Source: Bacteroidales bacterium
GTDB taxonomy: Bacteria > Bacteroidota > Bacteroidia > Bacteroidales > Marinilabiliaceae
DNA: 64,000 nt
NCBI GenBank assembly: GCA_024401395.1
Contig: JAKSLD010000020.1
Location: 1 to 64,000, forward strand
Direction: 5' to 3'
Below the pieces are notes generated by a model that was not told where the DNA came from, made no database searches, and saw only the letters and a program-made list of their open reading frames with translations. The translations under genes and the position numbers were made by a program. Below are positions 34,365-43,439 of the stretch, piece after piece. Numbering within the stretch: position 1 is the stretch's first letter; each line of letters starts with the position of its first letter.

Positions 34365-36122
34365 TTAAAAACGTTCATATTCGTTCATGTCAAACTCCTT
34401 GCCAGCATTGCCAAGGTCAATAGTTGTACCTGTCTTGTGCTGCGCAGGTGAAGTAGCCTTAACCTCAGCATCTGTCTTTGTCTCAAGAACTACCTTGTTC
34501 GACTTTGGCTGTGGCTGCTCCACTTCTTTGCCCAAATCTATATTGACCGAACTGTCTTTTTTCTCATTCTTGCTGTTCTCATCCAACTTGAAGAAACTTA
34601 CAGCATTCTTCAAATTGTCCGCCAACTGACTCAACAATACACTTGAATTTGTCAATTCGTCCGAAGAACTTGCATTCTCCTGCGTGATGACGTTCAAGTT
34701 CTGCATTGCCATGTTAATCTGCTCAGCACCTGTCTTCTGCTCAATAGATGCAGCTGAAATCTCTTTGATGAGTACTGTAGTCTTCTCAATATCTGGTACA
34801 AGCTGCTTTGCCTTGTCTCCAGCCATCTGAGATACCTTCATACCCTTATTCACAAGACCTACAATCTCATTAGCAGCCTGCTTGCTTCGCTCTGCCAACT
34901 TTCTTACCTCAGCAGCTACAACTGAGAAACCTCTACCATGCTCACCAGCACGAACAGCCTCAACAGCAGCATTCAACGCCAAGATATTTGTCTGGAACGC
35001 AATATCACTAATGATTGTAATCTTCTGACTGATTATACTCATGGCCTCAGCAGCCTCATTTGAATACTGACTAGACAATGCAACATTCTCAGCTGTAGAC
35101 GATGTTATCTTCTCTGTAGCAATAGCATTCTCGGTGTTCTGGTCAATATTAGCAACCATCTCCTCAATAGCAGTAGATACCTCCTCAGCACTGGCTGCCT
35201 GCTCACTAGCACCCTTGCTCAACTTGAGTGAACTGCTCTTCAATGAGTCACCTGAATCAACAAGGTCATTCGCATTCTGCTCAATCGAGATAACAATATT
35301 CTTCAAGTTGGTTACCATATCCTGAAGCGCACTAGCCAACTGACCAATCTCATCATCACTCTTAACATCAATTGATGCTGTCAAGTCACCATTACCAATT
35401 GCCTGTGCAAACTCAACACCCTTCTTCAATGGTGCTACAATAGACTGGTAAAGAATATAACCAACCACTACCGAAATGAACATTACTACCAGCGACATGA
35501 TAATTACCACTATCAACTGTATCGTGTTCCACTTCGATATCGTATCCTTGATCTCGTCACACTTGATATCACAACTGTTTACAAGTGACCTCATGTAGCC
35601 TTGAAGCTCTTCTTCCATATAGGCAATCTCACCGTCACTCAAAACCATCATCTCATAACCCATGAAAATCATTGAGTCGTCATAACTGTCAAATGAATTC
35701 AAATCGGTCATGATGTCTGTGTGCATCTGGAAATACTCCCTTACCCTGGTATCAACAAGGTTAAGCGTATCCTTGAATGCCTGATCCCAATTCTCTGTAA
35801 CCTTGGTAACTACCTCAAGATCTGCATCAAACTCTGTATTGACAATCTCTGCCAAACGGGTCTTGTCTGGTGTCTGAGGCTGGTGATCAATAAGCACCCA
35901 GTTAACAGCCAACCATCGCGCATCTGATAGCTGTGTCATCATATTCGCCAATTTATTCTTAACCGGCAAATACTCTTCTGTTTCCATGGCTTGCAATGAA
36001 CGGGTATAAATATGTATACCTACAGTCAATGCAGCGTTGATAACAATAAACACAAATATAGCACCAAAGCCTCCTAACAGCTTCTGCGCAATATTAAGCT
36101 TTAAATTTTCAAAAAATTTCAT
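34365..36122 (-). CDS. Methyl-accepting chemotaxis protein
   Basis: 585 residues. A transmembrane helix at about 18-38 is followed by a periplasmic four-helix-bundle-type ligand domain (about 40-200), TM2 (about 205-230), HAMP (230-285) and the signalling domain. The tip ([26 protein letters not shown]) is intact. The protein ends with MNEYERF; the last five residues (EYERF) fit the CheR/CheB-tethering pentapeptide pattern x-[HFYW]-x-x-[HFYW]. It is the only MCP in the window. It is encoded 29 bases after a YfiR-family gene. Confidence 0.92.
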   Translation of the reverse strand: MKFFENLKLNIAQKLLGGFGAIFVFIVINAALTVGIHIYTRSLQAMETEEYLPVKNKLANMMTQLSDARWLAVNWVLIDHQPQTPDKTRLAEIVNTEFDADLEVVTKVTENWDQAFKDTLNLVDTRVREYFQMHTDIMTDLNSFDSYDDSMIFMGYEMMVLSDGEIAYMEEELQGYMRSLVNSCDIKCDEIKDTISKWNTIQLIVVIIMSLVVMFISVVVGYILYQSIVAPLKKGVEFAQAIGNGDLTASIDVKSDDEIGQLASALQDMVTNLKNIVISIEQNANDLVDSGDSLKSSSLKLSKGASEQAASAEEVSTAIEEMVANIDQNTENAIATEKITSSTAENVALSSQYSNEAAEAMSIISQKITIISDIAFQTNILALNAAVEAVRAGEHGRGFSVVAAEVRKLAERSKQAANEIVGLVNKGMKVSQMAGDKAKQLVPDIEKTTVLIKEISAASIEQKTGAEQINMAMQNLNVITQENASSSDELTNSSVLLSQLADNLKNAVSFFKLDENSKNEKKDSSVNIDLGKEVEQPQPKSNKVVLETKTDAEVKATSPAQHKTGTTIDLGNAGKEFDMNEYERF

Positions 36123-36151
36123 TGTCTATCGTTTGTCTAGTAAATGTATTC

Positions 36152-36664
36152 TTATAGAACGATGGCACCTTTCATGTCATCTAGCTTGGCTCCAAGCTGA
36201 ACTCCTGCAATAGCAGCATTCTTCTTGTGTAACTCAAACTTTAATATATCATCGCGTACTACGAAATTAATCATAGAACCCTTATTAGTAGCTCCTTCAA
36301 CTTCTGATATAATAAGCGTATTCTTTCCTACTTTCTCTAATATAGCATCACAATTCTTGTTGTAATTGGCACCCGCACCAACATACACTACTTGACAGTC
36401 CTCCAATTCATTCACATTCTTGAACTCTTTGATGACTATACTCTGATAGCCGAACTTCTTGCCTGTCGATAACTTCGTCAACCAAGACGCTAGCTCCTTT
36501 TCCTTAACCACTCCTATCACAAAGTCTCCCTGTCTGACCTCATCTACCCATCCCACATGACGGATAAAACTGAAAGTCAACATTGCTTTGGCTTTCTGAA
36601 CATTTTGTGCCTGCACAAATAATGGCAGTAACATCAGAGTAATTATAAAAATAATCTTTTTCAT
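36152..36664 (-). CDS. YfiR-family (DUF4154) periplasmic protein
   Basis: 170 residues with a signal peptide (residues 1-19, ending VQAQ). The mature part shows the DUF4154 pattern: KAKAMLTFSFIRHVGWV, FVIGVV, CQVVYVGAG, NTLIISEVEGATNKGSMINF. In Pseudomonas, YfiR is a periplasmic regulator of the cyclase YfiN. Here it is the first gene of the chemosensory run, directly before the MCP, so I infer that it modulates or feeds the MCP ligand domain. A promoter and a palindrome lie just upstream. Confidence 0.82.
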   Translation of the reverse strand: MKKIIFIITLMLLPLFVQAQNVQKAKAMLTFSFIRHVGWVDEVRQGDFVIGVVKEKELASWLTKLSTGKKFGYQSIVIKEFKNVNELEDCQVVYVGAGANYNKNCDAILEKVGKNTLIISEVEGATNKGSMINFVVRDDILKFELHKKNAAIAGVQLGAKLDDMKGAIVL

Positions 36665-36711
36665 ATACCACTATACCCTTTTAATACGATAACATTGACT
36701 AACAATCGTGC

Positions 36712-36727
36712 CCCCATAATTATGGGG
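36712..36727. promoter_or_regulatory. Perfect 16-bp palindrome in the leader of the chemosensory run
   Basis: CCCCATAATTATGGGG is a perfect palindrome 48 bases upstream of the YfiR-family start, between the predicted transcription start (about 36736) and the first codon. It may be an operator or a leader hairpin. Confidence 0.6.
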
Positions 36728-36742
36728 ACAATAGAGTTATGC

Positions 36743-36750
36743 CAAAGTTA
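36743..36750 (-). promoter_or_regulatory. -7 box of the chemosensory run
   Basis: On the minus strand TAACTTTG matches TAnnTTTG exactly. A TTGG about 20 bases upstream on that strand could be the -33 element, next to TTTG. Transcription would start about 75 bases before the YfiR-family gene. Confidence 0.55.
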
Positions 36751-36806
36751 GATTTTTTAAGTAAATAATACCAATTCAAACCAACTTTTTTTCAAAAATT
36801 GAGCAT

Positions 36807-37748
36807 TTATTGTCTCAATATTCGAATGGCATCGTCAACATCTGTAGCTATCTGTTCTTTCAACAATTCTAGATTCTTAAATCTAATCTCGTCCCTCAGC
36901 TTAGCTACAAATCGTATAGTTAAACTTCTGTCGTACAAGTCTCCTCCTTCGTAGCCAATGAGAAAAACTTCTACCGTTTTTTCACATCTGCCTACCGTGG
37001 GCTTAATACCAATATTTATTACGCCAAAGTATGTTTTTATGTTTCGTTTTTCTTCTAATTCAACACGAACTGCATAAACTCCGTCCTTCGGCAACATCTT
37101 GCCTTCTCCTATATCTGTCAGATTTGCAGTAGGGTAGCCTAACTCTCTGCCTAACTTCATCCCGTGCCCAACTTTCCCCGTAATGCTGTATTCTCTTCCT
37201 AATATCAATGCCGCAACTTGCACATCCCCCATCATTAAGGCTTTCCTGACTTCCGAGGAACTGACGTCTACCCCTTCTCCAGCCCAACACCTGTAGAATA
37301 CTTCTGTTTCTATACCCGCGCACTTAACAGTATAAACGCATTCTGCTGCGCTTAAACGGTCACTCCCAAACCTATGGTTGTATCCAAGGACAACTCGCTC
37401 TGCTTTCAGATGACCTACGAAGTACTCTTTTACAAATTGTTCTGCGGTCTTCTTAGCTAACTCTTTATCAAATGATAATAAAACTAAGTGATCTACTCCT
37501 AGTTTTTCTATCTCACGTATCCTCTCGTCTATGGTCGTCAAGAGCTCTATCTCCGCATCTTTATTGAGAACTTTCTTGGGATGTGGCCAAAAACTTACTA
37601 CAACACTTTGCTTGCCCGATTCACGTGAAATATCTACAACGTGTCTTATCAGTTGCTGATGCCCTACGTGAACTCCGTCAAACATACCCATCGTGACGTA
37701 CGTTGGTCGCGTTTCTTTGTAGCTATCTATGCCGTAATGTACTATCAA
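36807..37748 (-). CDS. ribF: Bifunctional riboflavin kinase / FAD synthetase
   Basis: About 313 residues, converting riboflavin to FMN and FMN to FAD. The N-terminal nucleotidyltransferase has MGMFDGVHVGHQQ and VLGYNHRFG; VSSSEVRKALMMGDV marks the domain end. The C-terminal riboflavin kinase has GRELGYPTANL and KDGVYAVRVEL. I prefer a TTG start at 37748: the longer ATG frame at 37775 would begin within the predicted -7 box, and family members begin about ten residues before the conserved FFDGVH-type motif region. Confidence 0.9.
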   Translation of the reverse strand: MIVHYGIDSYKETRPTYVTMGMFDGVHVGHQQLIRHVVDISRESGKQSVVVSFWPHPKKVLNKDAEIELLTTIDERIREIEKLGVDHLVLLSFDKELAKKTAEQFVKEYFVGHLKAERVVLGYNHRFGSDRLSAAECVYTVKCAGIETEVFYRCWAGEGVDVSSSEVRKALMMGDVQVAALILGREYSITGKVGHGMKLGRELGYPTANLTDIGEGKMLPKDGVYAVRVELEEKRNIKTYFGVINIGIKPTVGRCEKTVEVFLIGYEGGDLYDRSLTIRFVAKLRDEIRFKNLELLKEQIATDVDDAIRILRQ

Positions 37749-37762
37749 TGCTCTTTTTTCTT

Positions 37763-37780
37763 TACTTTTGCACAAAAGTA
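37763..37780. promoter_or_regulatory. Interlocked -7 boxes of ribF and the double ABC gene
   Basis: TACTTTTG (plus, 37763-37770) and CAAAAGTA (minus-strand TACTTTTG, 37773-37780) are two bases apart and form a palindrome. Each fits TAnnTTTG. RNA polymerase bound to one would block the other. Confidence 0.5.
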
Positions 37781-37819
37781 CAATTTTACTTGGTCTCTTA
37801 TGACCTTTTTCCGTTTTTT

Positions 37820-39265
37820 ATGGCAAGTCTAATTTATACCGACGTATCAACACGTAATCCGGAACTGCAGCTAGATAGTTCGGTTAATATCAATATTGAT
37901 TCTTTTTCTTCTTTGGCTGTCATCGGACCAAATGGATCGGGTAAAAGCCGACTCATAGATGCTGTTGCTAATAACGTGGCACTTAATGAGGGTAGGGTGG
38001 AACTGCAAGTGGATGGCCGTAAACTGTTCTCTCCTCAAATAGGTTATATATCTTTCCGTGATATTAACAGATTGACGGATTCTCCTGACTCTTATTACCA
38101 AAAACGATGGAATGCTACTGAGAATGAAGATTGCCCTATAGTCGCTGATATCCTCGGACAGACTAGGGTAGAGGCTAATATGGATCTCATCCGCTCTCTT
38201 AATATCGAACATATCTTGCCTAAGCATATCATCCAGATTTCTTCTGGCGAACTTCGTAAACTCCTCATCGTACGATGCCTCCTTAAGTGCCCTAAGGCTA
38301 TCATCATCGATAACCCTTATATAGGTCTCGACGCTGAGTCTCGTGTTATAGTGAATGATTTGCTTTATAGTATTATCTCGTCTCAGAAAATTCCTATTGT
38401 CCTCGTATTGTGTAATGTCAAGGATATCCCTTCTTGGACGGATAGGGTAGTGATGATGAAGGACCTAATGTGTCTGGGTACTCCTTCTGGCTCTGAATTT
38501 CTGGCCGACCAGAATCTTCAGGATTCTCTCTTCAAGAATATTACTGTCGATAACGTTCAATTGCCAGCTGATATTTCTCTCGGTAATACAGATTATAAGA
38601 ATGCTATCGAGATGAATAAGATTAATATCCGCTATTATAACCATGCTATCCTTAAGGATGTTGATTGGGTCGTAGCTAAGGGCGAGACTTGGGCTCTCCT
38701 CGGCGAGAATGGTTGCGGTAAGTCTACTCTCCTCAGTTTGGTTTCTGGTGATAACCCTCAGTCTTATGCTAATGATATTACTCTCTTCGACCGTAAACGT
38801 GGTACTGGCGAGAGTATATGGGATATCAAAAAACATATCGGATACCTCACTCCTGATATGCATACCTACTACCGCGAGAATATATCTTGCCTCGATGTAG
38901 TGGCAACTGGTTTCAAGGATACTGTTGGTCTATTCTTAAAGCCTTCTCCAGAGGAAAGGTCTAAAGCTATGGAGTGGATGAAAACTTTTCACGCCGACCA
39001 TCTGGCCGAGAAGTCTTTTCTAAAAATATCTTACGGCGAACAGCGCCTCATCCTCTTGTGCCGCGTGTTCGTTAAGACTCCTGACCTTCTTATCTTGGAT
39101 GAACCTCTTCATGGTCTCGACCAGGAGAAGAAGCAGCTCGTTAAGTGTACTATAGAAAAATATTGCGAGCAACTAAAACCTACACTTATATATGTGACTC
39201 ACTATCAGAATGAAATTCCTTCTGTGGTGAAGAACCGTAAAACGTTAATCAAGAACAGGGACTAA
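37820..39265 (+). CDS. Double ABC ATPase (ModF-like), no membrane domain
   Basis: 481 residues from ATG 37820; a longer reading frame upstream lacks support and runs through the promoter. Two ABC domains are in tandem. The first has Walker A GPNGSGKS, a signature-like ISSGELRKL and a Walker B lacking the catalytic Glu (IIIDNP). The second has GENGCGKS, ISYGEQRLI and LLILDEP. The degenerate first site and the layout resemble ModF/YbiT-type soluble ATPases rather than transporters. It is followed 6 bases later by the putative methyltransferase gene. Confidence 0.75.
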   Translation: MASLIYTDVSTRNPELQLDSSVNINIDSFSSLAVIGPNGSGKSRLIDAVANNVALNEGRVELQVDGRKLFSPQIGYISFRDINRLTDSPDSYYQKRWNATENEDCPIVADILGQTRVEANMDLIRSLNIEHILPKHIIQISSGELRKLLIVRCLLKCPKAIIIDNPYIGLDAESRVIVNDLLYSIISSQKIPIVLVLCNVKDIPSWTDRVVMMKDLMCLGTPSGSEFLADQNLQDSLFKNITVDNVQLPADISLGNTDYKNAIEMNKINIRYYNHAILKDVDWVVAKGETWALLGENGCGKSTLLSLVSGDNPQSYANDITLFDRKRGTGESIWDIKKHIGYLTPDMHTYYRENISCLDVVATGFKDTVGLFLKPSPEERSKAMEWMKTFHADHLAEKSFLKISYGEQRLILLCRVFVKTPDLLILDEPLHGLDQEKKQLVKCTIEKYCEQLKPTLIYVTHYQNEIPSVVKNRKTLIKNRD

Positions 39266-39271
39266 GCGCTT

Positions 39272-40003
39272 ATGTCTACTATTTCTATCCTTAATATCGT
39301 AATCCTTAATATCATCGCTTGGGTTATCTTCTCTTACTTCTGGGGAGGGTGGACTTTCCACCTCTATAAACCTCATCGTTGGCTTGAACTGAAGAATAAG
39401 AAGCTTATCAATAAGCAGATTCTTAAGGCTGAGTCTGATATTAAGGATAAGAATCGCCTCTATTGCTACTGGATGCTTCAGAATCAGCTGGATGAACAGA
39501 TGATTTCTGGAGATGTTATATTCGCCGGGGTAGAGGAACTGGATTTTATTAAGCTTGCTCATTATATCAATCCCGAACGCCAGATAGTTGTAGTCGACCC
39601 TCTGTCTAAAAAGGATATTCATATTACTAAGGAGAATTGTCAGGGCAAGGTTTCTGAACAGGATATCCATCTGAATAATATTTCTAGGGAGGATCTGGAT
39701 AAATCTACTATAAACCCTGATAAGCTGACTATCTTCCAAGGTAAGATATCTGAACAGATTACTTGCTACAAGGGTGCCATCGCTTCTGCTTGGATAGATT
39801 GCGTAGAACAGGATGATGTTTCTGCTGCTCTTTCACATATATATAAGCACCTCGTACCGTCTGGAATAATTTTCATCCACGATTATAATCATAACTGGGA
39901 AACAGTGGAACTGGCTGTCAACCGATTCTTGCTTTCTATACCTGAGTCTTTCATATCTCTCCCCGATATGTATGGTACTATAGCTATCATCAAGAATAAA
40001 TAA
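39272..40003 (+). CDS. Membrane-anchored putative class I methyltransferase (TylF/MycF-like)
   Basis: A 243-residue protein with one N-terminal transmembrane helix (about 5-28). The rest has a Rossmann-like order: GDVIFAGVEELDFIKLAHY, QIVVVDPLS, AIASAWIDCVEQDDV and GIIFIHDYNHNWETVELAVNRFL. This resembles TylF/MycF-type sugar O-methyltransferases, where Asp residues bind Mg. The glycine motif is weak, so the assignment is tentative. It probably forms a two-gene unit with the ABC ATPase. Confidence 0.45.
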   Translation: MSTISILNIVILNIIAWVIFSYFWGGWTFHLYKPHRWLELKNKKLINKQILKAESDIKDKNRLYCYWMLQNQLDEQMISGDVIFAGVEELDFIKLAHYINPERQIVVVDPLSKKDIHITKENCQGKVSEQDIHLNNISREDLDKSTINPDKLTIFQGKISEQITCYKGAIASAWIDCVEQDDVSAALSHIYKHLVPSGIIFIHDYNHNWETVELAVNRFLLSIPESFISLPDMYGTIAIIKNK

Positions 40004-40023
40004 GTTGGTTCTATAACTGCAGA

Positions 40024-40070
40024 ATATAAAAAAACTGCGAGCAACAAGGTACTTCCCTTATACTAGAGAC
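40024..40070 (+). repeat. Dispersed short repeat, copy R1
   Basis: The stretch reads ATAAAAAAACTGCGAGCAAC... followed by AAGGTACTTCCCTTATACTAG. It resembles R2 (43171-43240, plus) and R3 (61213-61255, minus), sharing an A-run, ACGAGCAACAAGG-like centre and TTCCCTTATACTAG-like end. It is followed by ACTAGAGACT twice in tandem (40062-40071, 40073-40082). Confidence 0.65.
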
Positions 40071-40191
40071 TAACTAGAGACTGACTTGTATCCTCACAAA
40101 AATGTCATAGCTGTCCGAATGGGTAGAACTGATAATACTAACGCATCTATACCTCTTATATTCGAGGAACTTTGTAATGACTATCTATAAC

Positions 40192-40218
40192 AAAAGGCAC
40201 CTTTATGGTGCCTTTTTT
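40192..40218. terminator. Bidirectional terminator between the methyltransferase-like gene and rsmA
   Basis: AAAAGGCACC (40192-40201) pairs with GGTGCCTTTT (40207-40216) around a short loop, with T-runs on both strands. It lies between two convergent genes. Confidence 0.9.
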
Positions 40219-40219
40219 A

Positions 40220-41017
40220 TTACTCTTTGTTTCTTAATCTGTCTACAATATTGGTCAACTCTATAAACTCTTTTACACTCAATTGCTCTGGTCTCTTCTT
40301 CATAAATTCATGCTCTCTTATACCTTCATGGTCAAAATCTATCCCTCTTATCGAATTCCATATCGTCTTTCTTCTCTGGTTGAATGTGTTTTTTACTACT
40401 TGCCTGAATAACTTTTCATCACAATCTAACTTCTCTACATTGTTTCTCTTGAGTCTTATAACACCACTCTTGACTTTAGGTGGTGGATTGAATACGTTTT
40501 CATCTACTGTAAAAAGGTATTCTATATCGTAATATGCTTGCAGAAATACACTGAGTATTCCATAGTCTTTATTGCCCGGACCTGATGCTAAACGTCGTGC
40601 TACTTCTCTCTGAAGCATACATACTACTTCTGGTACCAGATCTTTTTCTTCTAATATATGGAAGAATATCTGCGAACTGATATTGTATGGAAAGTTTCCT
40701 ATTACTCCGAATTTTTCTCCTCCAAATACTTTCTTTAAATCAAGTCTCAAAAAGTCAGCCGACAATAGGTCTCCTTCTGCTATCTCAAAGTGCTCTTTGA
40801 GATACTCGACCGACTCCCCATCTATCTCTATCAACTTAAATCTTAGGTCTTCTCTCTGAAATAAATACTGCGATAGCACTCCCATACCAGGACCTATCTC
40901 TATAGTATTTACTTTACCTACTCGCTCTTCATTGTATGCATCGCATATCTTTCTGGCTATAGATAAATCAGTCAAAAAGTGCTGACCAAGGTTTTTCTTT
41001 GCTTTTACTTGATTCAT
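40220..41017 (-). CDS. rsmA: 16S rRNA dimethyladenosine transferase
   Basis: 265 residues (also called KsgA), dimethylating two adenines in the 3'-terminal hairpin of 16S rRNA. It shows KKNLGQHFLTD, IEIGPGMGVLSQYL (SAM loop), IGNFPYNISSQIFF (catalytic NLPY-type motif, here NFPY), and the C-terminal NTFNQRRKTIWNS. Its promoter is interlocked with that of the divergent membrane gene. Confidence 0.93.
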   Translation of the reverse strand: MNQVKAKKNLGQHFLTDLSIARKICDAYNEERVGKVNTIEIGPGMGVLSQYLFQREDLRFKLIEIDGESVEYLKEHFEIAEGDLLSADFLRLDLKKVFGGEKFGVIGNFPYNISSQIFFHILEEKDLVPEVVCMLQREVARRLASGPGNKDYGILSVFLQAYYDIEYLFTVDENVFNPPPKVKSGVIRLKRNNVEKLDCDEKLFRQVVKNTFNQRRKTIWNSIRGIDFDHEGIREHEFMKKRPEQLSVKEFIELTNIVDRLRNKE

Positions 41018-41023
41018 AAACTA

Positions 41024-41044
41024 TATATTTGCACTGCAAAAGTA
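41024..41044. promoter_or_regulatory. Interlocked -7 boxes of rsmA and the divergent membrane gene
   Basis: TATATTTG (plus, 41024-41031) and CAAAAGTA (minus-strand TACTTTTG, 41037-41044) are 5 bases apart and each fits TAnnTTTG. It is the same arrangement as at 37763-37780. Confidence 0.55.
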
Positions 41045-41059
41045 ACTACTTTTTTCAAT

Positions 41060-41944
41060 ATGAGAAGGGCTTGGAAATATCTGACTATCTTAGTTGTAAT
41101 AGCTAGTATTGTCTGGCTTGCATATAAGCTCTTCATGGATTGGCAACTGATAGTAAGTAGTATATCTAATCTTTTCAACTCTCATCCTTTTACTCTCATC
41201 CTTTTATTTTCTCTCAACTTATTAGGTATCTTAGTCGATGCCTTTCGTTGGAAGTGTATAATTGGTGATTATCATAGCTGTAATATTCTTCCACATATTA
41301 GGACAGTTATTACTTCTGTCACTTATAGTAATTTTTCTTTTCTCGGAATAGGTGAGCATGTAGCAAGAATTAATACTAGCTCTAATAGTAAATCCAGTAA
41401 AACTGTTCTCGCTGATAGCGTTATTATCAGTATACTAAATTCTATTACTATACCGTGTATTGCTCTGCCTTTTCTCTCTCTAGACAATAATGATCCGTTG
41501 AAACATGTTGATTTTGAGAAGGCATTGTTTGTATTTTTGTTGCTTCTATTTGCCATTTTCATTCTTTCATTCTTCAAAACAAAATGGACTGCCGACATAA
41601 AGGCAAATAGAATAGTACCAGCTTTTTTGCTTACTGTAGTTAAATCATTACTGTTTTTTCTCCAGTTTTATATTCTACTGTATTATCAGATAACGGATAT
41701 ATCACCATACCAGCTTTGGTGCTATACTTGCTCATACTATTTCATCATAACTCTTATTCCTTTGTCAAGTGGTATCTCTAACGTTGCTGTTCGCACTGGT
41801 GTTATCAGCATTCTTTTTTCTCAGACTGTTTATATATCTATAGCTATCTCTGCTGTCATTATCATGTGGCTTCTTAATGTTGTGTTGGTATCCATATCAT
41901 ACTTTGCATACCAATCTCTATATTTTTGTCTACACAAAAAGTGA
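41060..41944 (+). CDS. Lysylphosphatidylglycerol synthase-type transmembrane protein (UPF0104/YbhN-like)
   Basis: About 294 residues from ATG 41060; an earlier in-frame start at 40979 would lie inside rsmA. Seven or eight hydrophobic helices, with WKCIIGDY, SNFSFLGIGEHVARI and the loop TLIPLSSGISNVAVRTG typical of the LPG_synthase_TM family of polytopic flippase-like proteins. No synthase domain is fused. It probably acts on membrane lipids or lipid-linked sugars. Its 3' end overlaps hemW by 15 bases tail to tail. Confidence 0.75.
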   Translation: MRRAWKYLTILVVIASIVWLAYKLFMDWQLIVSSISNLFNSHPFTLILLFSLNLLGILVDAFRWKCIIGDYHSCNILPHIRTVITSVTYSNFSFLGIGEHVARINTSSNSKSSKTVLADSVIISILNSITIPCIALPFLSLDNNDPLKHVDFEKALFVFLLLLFAIFILSFFKTKWTADIKANRIVPAFLLTVVKSLLFFLQFYILLYYQITDISPYQLWCYTCSYYFIITLIPLSSGISNVAVRTGVISILFSQTVYISIAISAVIIMWLLNVVLVSISYFAYQSLYFCLHKK

Positions 41945-43021
41945 ACTGACTATCCTGTTATATATCATCCAACCTTTCTCTGTAATCTTGTACCTCCCAT
42001 TATCAACTATTATGTCTGTATTGTCTTTGAATCTTTTCTGCATTTTCTCATCAAATTCTGAAATATCAACTCCTCTATCTGTTCTTAAACCTAGCATTAT
42101 CTTCTCATTCAATAAATCTTCTTCATTCAGTATATCTTCTTCAATATCATATACGCCTTTCACATAATTGCTGACATTTTCTACATTTGTCCATCTTCTG
42201 TTTTCTCCATCGTATGATGACGCAGCCGGCCCAACTCCTAAATATGGTCTCTTCTCCCAATAACTGGAATTATGCTTTGCCACATGTTCATCGTCACAGG
42301 CATAGTTGCTGACTTCATAATGCCTCCAACCATATTTCTTCATCAATTCTATTATCACATCATATTGTTCTAATACCATATCTTCGTCAGGTAATACTAC
42401 TAACCCTTTTTCTATCTGCTTTTCTAGTATTGAACCTTCTTCTACTGATAACGCATACGCCGAAAGATGTTGAACTCCCATATTCAACATTTCTTCTATA
42501 TCTCTGCTGACTATCTCTATATTTTGCCCAGGTAACCCATATATATAATCAAGACTCACATTGTCAAATTCACTTTTTATCATTTTAACCGCATCTCTCG
42601 CTATTTTACTTGTGTGTCGTCTGTTGATTGTCTTTAGTATAGAATCTTCCAGACATTGCACTCCCATACTAATTCTGTTCACTCCTATATTTTTCAATTC
42701 TCTCAAATATTCTATCGTGACATCATCTGGATTTACCTCTACTGTAAATTCTTCTACTTTATCCAGACCCCAATATTTCATTACTCCCTCTTCTATTATT
42801 TTTCGTAATTCTTCTTCTGTCAGAATAGATGGTGTACCTCCACCTACATATATTGTCCTAAGATCTTTTTTCAAAAAATCGCGGCCGCTCAGTTCTAGCT
42901 CATTTATTATACTCTCTACATACCTTTCTCTTAACCCTATTTCTGTCACTCTATAAAATCCACAATAACTACACTTCGTTCTGCAAAAAGGAACATGTAT
43001 ATATAAACCAAAACTATTCAT
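41930..43021 (-). CDS. hemW: Radical SAM heme chaperone HemW (coproporphyrinogen dehydrogenase-like)
   Basis: 363 residues. The radical SAM cluster motif CRTKCSYC lies near the N-terminus (after HVPFCRTKCSYCGFY), followed by YVGGGTPSIL, VNPDD and the HemW features of the family. It is shorter at the N-terminus than HemN and lacks its extension, so HemW (heme chaperone) is favoured over oxygen-independent coproporphyrinogen oxidase. A parS site lies 12 bases upstream of its start. Confidence 0.88.
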   Translation of the reverse strand: MNSFGLYIHVPFCRTKCSYCGFYRVTEIGLRERYVESIINELELSGRDFLKKDLRTIYVGGGTPSILTEEELRKIIEEGVMKYWGLDKVEEFTVEVNPDDVTIEYLRELKNIGVNRISMGVQCLEDSILKTINRRHTSKIARDAVKMIKSEFDNVSLDYIYGLPGQNIEIVSRDIEEMLNMGVQHLSAYALSVEEGSILEKQIEKGLVVLPDEDMVLEQYDVIIELMKKYGWRHYEVSNYACDDEHVAKHNSSYWEKRPYLGVGPAASSYDGENRRWTNVENVSNYVKGVYDIEEDILNEEDLLNEKIMLGLRTDRGVDISEFDEKMQKRFKDNTDIIVDNGRYKITEKGWMIYNRIVSSLFV

Positions 43022-43032
43022 TATTTAGGTAA

Positions 43033-43048
43033 TGTTTCACGTGAAACA
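43033..43048. promoter_or_regulatory. parS site (ParB-binding), copy 1
   Basis: TGTTTCACGTGAAACA, the 16-bp consensus parS, with no mismatch. parS sites usually lie near the replication origin, where ParB loads and spreads. A second exact copy is at 54507-54522. Confidence 0.92.
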
Positions 43049-43170
43049 AATTGATTTTTAGGTATTTAAGTCTTATTTATTAACATTACTCACTCTCGTT
43101 TTGTTAATAACTATAGCAAAAATACTAAATATTACACCATATAGCAATTTTCATGTCAAAAACAGCTATT

Positions 43171-43240
43171 AAATAAAAAAATTACGACCAACAAGGGAGA
43201 ATTAGCTGACTAGCATAGTACTTCCCTATAAGTAGAATGG
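43171..43240 (+). repeat. Dispersed short repeat, copy R2
   Basis: It begins AAATAAAAAAATTACGA, identical over 17 bases with R3, then continues with CCAACAAGGG and, after about 20 extra bases, TACTTCCCTATAAGTAG. Compared with R1 and R3 it seems to carry a short insertion (about 43198-43217). Confidence 0.65.
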
Positions 43241-43439
43241 TACCAGACTATGTGTTGAAACAATATCAATAACTCTCAACAAGCTTGTCAATAATTGTCA
43301 ATAATACATTCTCAAGTTGTTTATTACACCCATGACTCTTCTGTATTCAACATTCTTACCCTAGTTATATCTGGCTTATCAAACAAATAAATGCCCTATT
43401 TCAACAGCCACAAGAATGTTTTTTACTAACTTTGCCTTG

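Noticed and set aside
13697-36664. Flagellar or pilus chemotaxis as the role of the Che genes
   Set aside because: No motility genes lie nearby. A motility role through genes elsewhere cannot be excluded, but is not supported here.
37616-37631. A 13/16 parS-like site in ribF
   Set aside because: Three mismatches and location within a coding region make it weak.
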